Part shown: positions 1-7,954 of the stretch, one piece after another
How the letters are laid out: every line of letters begins with the position of its first letter
Numbering within the stretch: position 1 is the first letter of the stretch
Source: Rhodospirillales bacterium
GTDB lineage: Bacteria > Pseudomonadota > Alphaproteobacteria > Geminicoccales > Geminicoccaceae
Assembly: GCA_007131045.1 (NCBI GenBank)
Contig: SLRI01000195.1
Location: 1 to 7,954 of the forward strand
Direction: 5' to 3'
Length of the DNA stretch: 7,954 nt
Made by a program: the position numbers and the translations under genes
Notes under the pieces: generated by a model
The model's database searches: none
What the model saw: the letters and a program-made list of their open reading frames with translations, nothing else
Told to the model about the DNA's origin: nothing

Positions 1-47
1 CCGGCGGGCAGCCGCTCGACAGAGCCCTTCTCGCGGCACTACGGATC

Positions 48-70
48 AAAAAGCCCGCACAATGGTGCGG
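48..70 (-). terminator. Hairpin with T-tract on the minus strand, upstream of alaS
   Basis: A perfect 6-bp stem, CCGCAC (55-60) and GTGCGG (65-70), closes a 4-base AATG loop. Read on the minus strand the hairpin is followed by GC and then TTTTT (complement of 48-52), which resembles a small intrinsic terminator for leftward transcription. On the plus strand no T-run follows, so it should not stop transcription into alaS. No minus-strand gene ends here, so it may act on antisense transcription or simply be a leader structure. The rest of bases 1-159 shows no recognisable gene. Confidence 0.3.
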
Positions 71-143
71 AGCCCTCGGGTCGACGCGCCGACACGGCTT
101 TGCGCCGGCGAGCGCAACCGCTATGAGAGCGCCACGGCACCGT

Positions 144-148
144 GGAGA
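144..148 (+). promoter_or_regulatory. Ribosome binding site supporting the alaS ATG at 160
   Basis: GGAGA lies 11 bases before the ATG at 160. It overlaps the beginning of the alternative GTG start at 142 and so cannot serve that start. This, plus agreement with the usual AlaRS N-terminus, favours 160 as the start of alaS. Confidence 0.5.
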
Positions 149-159
149 ACGCCTGGGCA

Positions 160-2811
<2,652 letters not shown>

Positions 2812-2840
2812 GCGAGCGGCCGAAGAGCGGAACAGCCCAG

Positions 2841-4004
2841 GTGCTCTACACCTTCGTCGACTGGCAGCGCCGGCTGCTCGATCCCTGGCTGATGGGCCTG
2901 CGGATGGGCGCCGAGCTGCCGCTCTGGCAGCGTGTCTTGATGGCCCAGCACACGCTGATCGAGCGCACGCTCCAGGCCGGCGACGGCCTGCCGGTGCCGA
3001 TCGAGGCCGCCGTGGCGCGCGATCATCCGGGCGTGTCCAGCGCGATGACGGTGGAGGAAGGCCCGTTCTTCAGGCTGGTGCGGCTGCGCGGGGCGAAGAA
3101 CGGACCCGCGGTCTTCATCGTCGCCCCCTATTCCGGCTATGCCGGAGCGGTGCTCGGCGAGCTCGCGGCATCGCTCTTGCCCGTGGGCGAGGTCTATTTC
3201 CTCGACTGGACCGACGCCCGCTTCGTGCCCACGGCCTTCGGCGCGTTCGGCCTCGAGGAGCAGCTGGCCCTGGTCCTCGCCGCACTCCGCCGGATCGACG
3301 TGCCCGTGCATCTGGTCGGCGCCTCGCAGTCCGGGGCGGTGACGCTGGCGGCAGCCGCCTTGGCCGCCGCCACGGCCGACACTGCCGTGCGGCCGCTGTC
3401 CCTGACCCTCCTGGGCGCCCCGATCGGGCCGAGCCGGGCACGCTCGGCCGCTGATTGGCTGCTCGCTAGTCTCGAGCCCGTGCACCTGGAAAGTCGGCTC
3501 ATCTCGGTCGTCCCCGACCGCTATCCGGGGGCCGGACGCCGGGTCTACCCCGGGCTCCTGCAGCTTCTCGGCCTCTTCCTCACCAATCCCACCACCTATT
3601 TCGAGACCCAGGCCGGCTTCTGGGCCGAGCTCGTCAACGACACGCCCGGCATCTACGACCGGTTGCACGGCGACCTCCACCGCGTCGCCGACGTGCCGGC
3701 CGAGCTCTTCAGCCAAACCATCGACCAGCTCGTCCGCCGGCCGGCCTTGTCGGCTGCCGGGCTGCGGATCGGTAATCGCGCCATTCCCGAAACGGCCCTC
3801 GAAAGCCTGCCGATCCTGACCATCGAGGCCGGCCGCGACGAGCTGGTCGGCACCGGCGCCACCCATGCCGCACGCGCCCTCGGCAGCAGCGCGTCCGAGG
3901 CCCTGACCATCGAGGCGGCAGCGCACCACGCGCTGTTCACCGGCCCGGTCTTCGCCGACGGCGTCGGCCCGGCGCTGCGCCGGTTCATCACCGAGACGAG
4001 CTGA
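2841..4004 (+). CDS. Intracellular polyhydroxyalkanoate depolymerase family protein (PhaZ-like)
   Basis: An alpha/beta-hydrolase of 387 residues resembling intracellular PHB depolymerases, which hydrolyse the carbon-storage polymer poly(3-hydroxybutyrate) in cytoplasmic granules. Family marks, compared from memory with Ralstonia PhaZa1: N-terminus VLYTFVDWQRRLLDPWL; IVAPYSGYAGAVL (93-105); VYFLDWTDARFVP (118-130); LTLLGAPIG (188-196); YPGAGRRVYPGLLQ (228-241); IEAGRDELVGTG (328-339). The likely catalytic triad is Ser162 (in GASQSG), Asp333, and His362 or His363 (AAHHALFTG). In the Ralstonia enzyme the nucleophile is Cys in a VCQP motif; here it is Ser, so substrate or activity may differ. No signal peptide or membrane segment is seen. 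The GTG start at 2841 is chosen because it places VLYTF.. in register with the family's MLYQ.. N-terminus. The same frame stays open back to 1209 only by chance within alaS. A weak GAAGAG (2822-2827) could be the ribosome site. Family assignment is firm; use of PHB as substrate is inferred. Confidence 0.85.
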   Translation: MLYTFVDWQRRLLDPWLMGLRMGAELPLWQRVLMAQHTLIERTLQAGDGLPVPIEAAVARDHPGVSSAMTVEEGPFFRLVRLRGAKNGPAVFIVAPYSGYAGAVLGELAASLLPVGEVYFLDWTDARFVPTAFGAFGLEEQLALVLAALRRIDVPVHLVGASQSGAVTLAAAALAAATADTAVRPLSLTLLGAPIGPSRARSAADWLLASLEPVHLESRLISVVPDRYPGAGRRVYPGLLQLLGLFLTNPTTYFETQAGFWAELVNDTPGIYDRLHGDLHRVADVPAELFSQTIDQLVRRPALSAAGLRIGNRAIPETALESLPILTIEAGRDELVGTGATHAARALGSSASEALTIEAAAHHALFTGPVFADGVGPALRRFITETS

Positions 4005-4009
4005 TCAGC
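4000..4009. repeat. 10-bp palindrome spanning two opposed stop codons
   Basis: GCTGATCAGC is a perfect palindrome. The depolymerase TGA (4002-4004) and the DUF3553 TGA (complement of 4005-4007) abut inside it without a spacer. A second palindrome, CGCCGGCG (4009-4016), follows at once. There is no T-tract on either strand, so this is not a standard intrinsic terminator. Confidence 0.6.
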
Positions 4010-4187
4010 GCCGGCGAGCGGCGGGAACCACCTCCAGGGTCACGTGACGAAGGTCGATCGTCACCTTGCCGACATCCTCGAAATTGACGGTCGCCCGATG
4101 GCCGACCACCGACTGCACCCGACCCTCGCCCCAGTCGGGCCGGCCGGGATGACGCACGACGTCACCGGGTCCGAAATCCGCATCCAT
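4005..4187 (-). CDS. DUF3553 family small protein
   Basis: A 60-residue protein of unknown function. The sequence FGPGDVVRHPGRPDWGEGRVQSVVGHRATVNFEDVGK matches, from memory, the DUF3553 pattern of short alphaproteobacterial proteins (GD-VRHP-RPDWG-G-VQS plus a VNFE-GK segment). The pattern suggests a small beta-barrel, with alternating hydrophobic strands and a conserved Arg-His-Pro, ending in a basic ARRR tail. Such folds are found in nucleic-acid- or protein-binding modules, but no function can be claimed. There is no signal peptide or membrane helix. It starts at the ATG complementary to 4185-4187, with an AGG eight bases upstream as a weak ribosome site. It converges on the depolymerase gene with no spacer and diverges from cheA, so it is a stand-alone transcription unit within this window. 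Confidence 0.85.
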   Translation of the reverse strand: MDADFGPGDVVRHPGRPDWGEGRVQSVVGHRATVNFEDVGKVTIDLRHVTLEVVPAARRR

Positions 4188-4324
4188 GGCGCGAGCCTAA
4201 TCGGATCGCCGTTCAGCGTAAATTAAGGAATGGCTGCCATCCTTCGGTCCGGGATTGCAGGGCCGTCGCGAGCGGCGGCTGCGAGCCCGCCGCATTTGCC
4301 AGCGCCGACGGACGAAATAGCCCG
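4188..4324. promoter_or_regulatory. Divergent intergenic region between the DUF3553 gene and cheA
   Basis: These 137 bases must carry the start signals for the minus-strand DUF3553 gene and, most likely, for the cheA operon. The only relatively AT-rich part is around 4217-4230, with TAAATT at 4219-4224 as a possible -10 element for cheA; no good -35 sits at the right distance. Immediately after it comes the near-palindrome AAGG-A-ATGGC-T-GCCAT-CCTT (4225-4244), nine pairs with one unpaired A, a possible operator or leader hairpin. I saw no convincing sigma-54 or sigma-28 promoter. Promoter assignment is inference. Confidence 0.35.
4272..4293 (+). other. GC-rich stem-loop in the cheA leader
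   Basis: GCGGCGG (4272-4278) pairs perfectly with CCGCCGC (4287-4293). An alternative fold pairs GCGGCGGCT with AGCC-C-GCCGC, nine pairs with one bulged C and a GCG loop. The stem ends 31 bases before the cheA ATG and is followed only by ATTTG, so it is not a clear terminator. It may be a 5' UTR structure, or chance in GC-rich DNA. Confidence 0.35.
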
Positions 4325-6904
4325 ATGGATGACCTCTTGAGCGAGTTCCTGACCGAGTGCCTGGAGAGCATGACGGTGCTCGACGGCGACTTGGTCAGGC
4401 TCGAGCGGAGCCCCGACGATCCGGAGCTGCTCGCCGGCATTTTCCGCGTGGTCCACACCATCAAGGGCACCTGCGGCTTTCTCGACCTCGTTCGGCTGGA
4501 AGCGGTGGCGCACGCCGCGGAGAATGTTCTGGGCAAGCTCCGCGACGGCGAGATGGCGGCGAGCCGGCCGGTCGTCAGCGTGGTCCTCCAAGCCCTCGAC
4601 CGGATCAAGGAGATCCTCGACGGTCTCGCGACCACCCAGGTCGAGCCGCTAGGCGACGACAGCACCCTGATCGCCGCCCTCGATGCGATCGCGGCGACCG
4701 GCACAGCACCGGCCGAGCCGCCTTCCGGCGCCGTCACGCCTCCGGTCTTGGCCACGGCCGAGGCCGAGGACGCCACCGACCTTTCTCTTGCTGTCGTCGA
4801 GCGTCCGGGCGAAGCGCGCAACGTGACCGGTCCCGCTGCTGAAAGGCTGGTAGCGCAGACGCTCCGCGTGCCGGTCGAGCTGCTCGAGCAGCTGATGACG
4901 CTGGTGGGCGAGCTGGTCTTGACCCGCAACCAGCTCCTGCAGGCGGTCCGCCACGGCAGCGAGCCGGCCCTGCAATCGCCGCTGCAGCGCCTCGACCAGA
5001 TCACGGGCGAGCTGCAGGAAGGCGTGATGAAGACCCGGATGCAGGCGATCGGCACCGCCTGGAGCAAGCTGCCGCGTCTGGTCCGCGATCTCGCCATCGA
5101 GGTCGACAAGGAGATCGAGCTGACCATGCACGGTGCCGAGACCGAGCTCGATCGGCAGGTTCTGGAGATGATCAGGGACCCGCTCACCCACATGGTCCGC
5201 AACGCCGCCGATCACGGGCTGGAGACAGCCGACGAGCGCCAGAGGCAGGGCAAGCCCGCGAAGGGAACGATCGGGCTCGATGCCTGCCACGAGGGCGGCC
5301 ACATCATCATCGAGATCAGCGACGACGGCAGAGGGCTGGATACGGCGCGCATCGCCGAGAAGGCGGCCGCCCGCGGCCTCGCCCAAGAGGCGGATATCGC
5401 CGCCATGGCCGAGCGCGACATCCAGCAATTCATCTTCCACCCCGGCTTCTCGACCGCCGAGACGGTGACCGCGGTCTCCGGCCGTGGCGTCGGCATGGAC
5501 GTCGTCCGCACCAATATCGAGAAGATCGGCGGGTCGATCGGGATCCGCTCGACCAAGGGCCAGGGCTCGACCTTCACGATCAAGATTCCCCTGACGCTCG
5601 CCATCGTCTCCGCCCTGATCTTCGAGGCCGGCGGCGAGCGCTTCGCCCTGCCGCAACTGGGCGTGGTCGAGCTGCTCCGCGCCGGCGGCCAGTCGGGACA
5701 TCGGATCGAGACGATGGACGGAATGCGTGTGCTCCGCCTGCGCGATCGGCTGCTGCCGCTGGCGTCTCTCGCTCAGGTTCTGGGCCTCGGGCCGCGCGTC
5801 GCCGGTGCCGCTGGCCAGACCGACGCCGGCAGCTACGTCGTCGTGGTGCGGGTCGGCGCGCGGGTCCTCGGGCTCGAGGTCGATCGGCTGTTCGCTACCG
5901 AGGAAATCGTCGTCAAGCCCGTCGCCCCCATCCTGCGCAGTGTTTCGGCCTTCTCCGGCAACACCATTCTCGGCGACGGCAGCGTCGTCATGATCCTCGA
6001 TCTCAACGGTCTCGCGGCGATGCTCGATCTCGGGCGCGGCGAGGTCGACCGTCGCCAGGCCGCGGACCAGCGGCAGCGACCAGACGAGCCGGTGTCGCTT
6101 CTGCTGTTCGAGGCGGACGGCGGTCAGCAGATGGCCGTTCCCTCGGCACTGGTCACCCGGCTCGAGCAGATCGAGGCCTCGGCGATCGAGCGGACGGGCG
6201 GACGCAGCGTCGTTCGATACCGTGACTCGCTGATGCCGCTCGCAAATATCGAGGGCCGGCCAGCCGCGTTCGACACCGGTCGCCGGCCGACCCTGGTGTT
6301 CACCGATTGCGGCCGCCATATGGGCCTCGTGGTCGATCGCATCGTCGACGTGACCGAGGCCCGCATCGAGCTCGAGCTCGCTTCCGGCGGCGGCAACGAT
6401 CTGGGTACAGCGATTATCGCCGATCGGCCGACCCGGCTCCTGGATGTGGCGTTTTTCGTCAATCGGGCGTTCGGCGGCTGGTTCGCCGCCCTGGAGACCG
6501 AGGCCTTTCACGGCAACGAGCGGCGGGCCCGCCGGGTGCTGATCGTCGACGACAGCCGGTTCGTGCGCAGCATGCTGCAATCGATCCTGGAGGCCCAAGG
6601 GATGCAGGTCACGACCGCCGACAGCGCCGATCGGGCGTTGCGGATGCGCGACGAGGGCAGGCTGTTCGACCTCATTATCTCCGACATCGAGATGCCGGGC
6701 ACCGATGGGTTCGCCTTCGTCGAGAATTGTCGGGCGGGCGGTGCCTGGCAGCGCACCCGGATCGTTGCGCTCACCTCGCACGCGACACCGAGCGATGTCG
6801 GGCGTGGTCGGCTCGCCGGCTTCGACGGGCATGTCGGCAAGCTCGATCGCGAAGCGCTGATATCGACCTTGTCGGTAGACCGCGAGCCGCTGAAGGTGGC
6901 GTGA
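4325..6904 (+). CDS. cheA: Hybrid chemotaxis histidine kinase CheA with two CheW-like modules and a receiver
   Basis: Cytoplasmic kinase of a chemosensory array: it autophosphorylates in response to receptors and passes the phosphate to receiver domains. Of 859 residues, the order is: HPt/P1 (about 1-105) with phospho-site His44 in VVHTIKGTCGF; a Pro/Ala/Glu-rich linker (about 106-175) with no P2 domain; P3 dimerisation (about 178-245, VPVELLEQLMTLVGELVLTRNQ); P4 ATPase with N box Asn293 (HMVRNAADHG), G1 DDGRGLD (333-339), F box FHPGFST (371-377), G2 GRGVGMD (386-392) and G3 GQGST (412-416); P5 CheW-like (about 425-565); a second CheW-like module (about 588-715); and a receiver (about 737-850) with acidic pair Asp742/Asp743, phospho-acceptor Asp787, Thr817 and Lys839 (followed by Leu, not the usual Pro). 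All catalytic residues are intact. The ATG at 4325 gives a normal HPt start; GGAC at 4310-4313 is a weak ribosome site. It heads an operon with cheW and cheB. The missing P2 and fused receiver suggest transfer to its own receiver. The output (flagellar, pili or other) cannot be told from the window. Confidence 0.96.
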   Translation: MDDLLSEFLTECLESMTVLDGDLVRLERSPDDPELLAGIFRVVHTIKGTCGFLDLVRLEAVAHAAENVLGKLRDGEMAASRPVVSVVLQALDRIKEILDGLATTQVEPLGDDSTLIAALDAIAATGTAPAEPPSGAVTPPVLATAEAEDATDLSLAVVERPGEARNVTGPAAERLVAQTLRVPVELLEQLMTLVGELVLTRNQLLQAVRHGSEPALQSPLQRLDQITGELQEGVMKTRMQAIGTAWSKLPRLVRDLAIEVDKEIELTMHGAETELDRQVLEMIRDPLTHMVRNAADHGLETADERQRQGKPAKGTIGLDACHEGGHIIIEISDDGRGLDTARIAEKAAARGLAQEADIAAMAERDIQQFIFHPGFSTAETVTAVSGRGVGMDVVRTNIEKIGGSIGIRSTKGQGSTFTIKIPLTLAIVSALIFEAGGERFALPQLGVVELLRAGGQSGHRIETMDGMRVLRLRDRLLPLASLAQVLGLGPRVAGAAGQTDAGSYVVVVRVGARVLGLEVDRLFATEEIVVKPVAPILRSVSAFSGNTILGDGSVVMILDLNGLAAMLDLGRGEVDRRQAADQRQRPDEPVSLLLFEADGGQQMAVPSALVTRLEQIEASAIERTGGRSVVRYRDSLMPLANIEGRPAAFDTGRRPTLVFTDCGRHMGLVVDRIVDVTEARIELELASGGGNDLGTAIIADRPTRLLDVAFFVNRAFGGWFAALETEAFHGNERRARRVLIVDDSRFVRSMLQSILEAQGMQVTTADSADRALRMRDEGRLFDLIISDIEMPGTDGFAFVENCRAGGAWQRTRIVALTSHATPSDVGRGRLAGFDGHVGKLDREALISTLSVDREPLKVA
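6893..6899 (+). promoter_or_regulatory. Ribosome binding site of cheW inside the end of cheA
   Basis: AAGGTGG sits just upstream of the cheW ATG (6904-6906); AAGG is spaced 7 bases from it. The cheA stop (6902-6904) and the cheW start overlap as TGATG, which suggests translational coupling and helps keep the two proteins in a fixed ratio. Confidence 0.65.
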
Positions 6905-7347
6905 TGGCCGAGCCCAGGCAGTTGATCGGCATGACCGTCGCGGCGCAGCAGTTCGGCGTGCGGATCGAGGCGGTGCGCGATATTCTCGGCCCTCAGCAAT
7001 TGGCCAAGGTGCCGCTCGCGCCGCCGGAGATTGCCGGTGTCCTCAATCTGCGGGGGCGTGTCGTCACGGCGATCGATCTCGCCCGGCGCCTCGGCATCGA
7101 CCGGGACGACAAGCGGCCGGCCGACCAGGCGATGAATATCGTGGTCGAGGATCGGGGCGAACTCTACAGCCTCCTGGTCGACCGGGTCGGCGTCGTGCTG
7201 ACCTTGGGCGCGGAGCGGTTCGAGGCCGACGGCAGCAGCCTGCCGCAGCACTGGCGGCCGCTCGCGCACGGCCTCTTCCGGCTCGACGATGCGCTCCTGG
7301 TCGAGCTCGATATCGAGCGCGTGCTCGCGTTGCAGCCGGTCGGCTGA
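6904..7347 (+). CDS. cheW: Chemotaxis coupling protein CheW
   Basis: A 147-residue single CheW domain that bridges chemoreceptors and CheA in the signalling array. FGVRIEAVRDILGPQQLAKVPLAPPEIAGVLNLRGRVVTAIDLARRLG (from about residue 17) is the typical alphaproteobacterial CheW core. NLRG at 48-51 includes Arg50, which matches the position of the receptor/CheA-contact Arg62 in E. coli CheW. The second half, MNIVVEDRGELYSLLVDRVGVVL, followed by a C-terminal LVELDIERVLAL strand/helix, completes the fold. It has a short N-terminus and no extra domain. It overlaps the cheA stop by one base, and cheB follows after 42 bases. It is distinct from the CheW-like modules inside CheA, which have an RYRD/RLRD..MPL/LPL pattern instead of NLRG. 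The identification is secure. Confidence 0.95.
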   Translation: MAEPRQLIGMTVAAQQFGVRIEAVRDILGPQQLAKVPLAPPEIAGVLNLRGRVVTAIDLARRLGIDRDDKRPADQAMNIVVEDRGELYSLLVDRVGVVLTLGAERFEADGSSLPQHWRPLAHGLFRLDDALLVELDIERVLALQPVG

Positions 7348-7352
7348 GGTGG

Positions 7353-7383
7353 CGAGCCCGGCCGAGGCGAGCGCTCGGGCTCG
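7353..7383 (+). promoter_or_regulatory. Stem-loop between cheW and cheB
   Basis: CGAGCCCG (7353-7360) and CGGGCTCG (7376-7383) form a perfect 8-bp stem with a 15-base loop that ends six bases before the cheB ATG (7390). The loop allows competing pairings: CCGAG (7362-7366) with CTCGG (7374-7378), or the palindrome CGAGCGCTCG (7368-7377). There is no T-run, so a rho-independent terminator is unlikely. The right arm lies where a cheB ribosome site would be expected, and no good Shine-Dalgarno is exposed, so the structure may limit cheB translation. That role is inference. Confidence 0.5.
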
Positions 7384-7389
7384 ACGGCC

Positions 7390-7954
7390 ATGAGCGCCAC
7401 ACCAGTTCCAGGGGGCTGCGGCTGGCGCGTCGTCGTGGTCGACGATTCCATCGTCGTCCGCGCTTCCGTGCGGGCGATGCTGCAGGCGGACCCCCTGGTC
7501 GCGATGATCGAGACCGCCCGGTCGGCCCCGGCTGCCCTCGCCGTTCTCGAGCGGCATGTCGAGGACGCCCCGATCGATGTCGTGCTGCTCGATGTCGAGA
7601 TGCCGTCGATGAGCGGGATCGAGGCGCTGCCTCACCTGTTGCGGGCGTCGCCCACTTCGCGGGTGGTGATGGCCTCGTCGCTCACACGACGCGGTGCCGC
7701 CGTGACGATGGCAGCGCTGGCCGCCGGCGCCTCGGACTACTCGTGCAAACCGCAAGCAGCAGCGGCCGAGGCCCGGCAGGCCTTTGCCGCCGACCTCTCG
7801 ACCAAGGTCGCCATCTGGGGTGCCGACGCGCGGCGCGCCCGCCGAGAATCGGCAACGCCACCCCGGCGGCCGGCGCCGCCCGTGCCAGAGCCTACGGCCC
7901 GCTCGCCAGCGACGACCGGCGCCGCCCGGGGCCCGATCGAGGCGCTCGCCATCG
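7390..7954 (+). CDS. cheB: Chemotaxis response regulator methylesterase CheB (5' part, cut by the window edge)
   Basis: CheB removes methyl groups from (and deamidates) receptor glutamates/glutamines when phosphorylated by CheA, giving adaptation. The 188 visible residues hold an N-terminal receiver (about 12-125): acidic pair Asp18/Asp19, phospho-acceptor Asp68 in VLLDVEMPSMSG, and the CheB-specific MASSLTRRGA..T..AL.AGASDY..KP region with Ser97 and Lys120. A Pro/Ala/Arg-rich linker follows (about 145-180). The last residues, GPIEALAI, match the first strand of the methylesterase domain, just before the expected active-site serine motif. This tail and the SSLT..GA segment distinguish it from a free CheY. 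The reading frame stays open to the right edge. The ATG at 7390 is the best start: it places the first receiver strand (RVVVVDDS) 12 residues in. A GTG at 7349 is in another frame. No strong ribosome site is visible; a stem-loop lies just upstream. Confidence 0.92.
   Translation, partial: MSATPVPGGCGWRVVVVDDSIVVRASVRAMLQADPLVAMIETARSAPAALAVLERHVEDAPIDVVLLDVEMPSMSGIEALPHLLRASPTSRVVMASSLTRRGAAVTMAALAAGASDYSCKPQAAAAEARQAFAADLSTKVAIWGADARRARRESATPPRRPAPPVPEPTARSPATTGAARGPIEALAI

Noticed and set aside
1..126. Possible 3' end of an upstream plus-strand gene (frame 1, stop TGA at 124-126)
   Set aside because: The 41 translated residues resemble no RecA or other familiar C-terminus, and open frames this short are expected by chance at this GC content.
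142..159. Upstream GTG start for alaS
   Set aside because: The ATG at 160 has a GGAGA ribosome site and gives the N-terminus expected for AlaRS. The six extra residues have no family support.
1..159. Riboswitch or T-box leader before alaS
   Set aside because: T-boxes are not typical of proteobacteria, and the leader has neither the T-box sequence nor an antiterminator-like structure; only one 6-bp hairpin is visible.
4225..4260. Sigma-54 promoter before cheA
   Set aside because: No GG/GC pair with the required spacing and flanking bases could be found.
4649..6832. 727-residue minus-strand open frame opposite cheA
   Set aside because: It is a shadow of the cheA reading frame; the plus strand shows every CheA motif intact.
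7390..7954. Last gene as a free CheY
   Set aside because: The frame continues past the receiver through a Pro-rich linker into GPIEALAI, the start of a CheB methylesterase domain, and the SSLT..GA segment is CheB-like.

Overview
The window comes from a very GC-rich genome (by eye about 70% GC, with long spurious ORFs opposite every real gene). It most likely belongs to an alphaproteobacterium, probably a Rhodospirillales-like lineage. That placement is inference, based on three things: a small DUF3553 protein, a CheW of the alphaproteobacterial 'DILGPQ...PLAPPEIAG.LNLRG' type, and a hybrid CheA with its own receiver domain. No mobile element, CRISPR array, tRNA or rRNA was found.

Left part (1-4004, plus strand). 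A leader of about 160 bases with one small hairpin precedes alaS, a complete alanyl-tRNA synthetase with intact catalytic and editing motifs. Twenty-nine bases later begins a GTG-started gene for an intracellular polyhydroxyalkanoate (PHA) depolymerase family protein. It is probably co-transcribed with alaS and carries Ser where characterised relatives have a Cys nucleophile.

Middle (4005-4324). A 60-residue DUF3553 gene on the minus strand meets the depolymerase gene tail to tail with no intervening base; the two stop codons together form TGATCA. A 137-base divergent intergenic region follows. It holds a short relatively AT-rich stretch, a small near-palindrome and a GC-rich stem-loop, and presumably contains promoters for both flanking genes.

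Right part (4325-7954, plus strand). This is the start of a chemotaxis-type operon. It begins with a hybrid CheA kinase (HPt, no P2, dimerisation, ATPase, two tandem CheW-like modules, receiver), followed by a CheW that overlaps it by one base. After a 42-base gap containing a strong stem-loop comes CheB, which runs off the right edge at the start of its methylesterase domain. Together these encode receptor coupling (CheW), autophosphorylation and phosphotransfer (CheA His44 to its own receiver Asp787 or to CheB Asp68), and receptor demethylation/adaptation (CheB). Receptors, CheR and any free CheY must lie outside the window.

No plainly new system is visible. The most notable points are the domain layout of CheA, the Ser nucleophile of the depolymerase, and the stem-loop directly in front of cheB.
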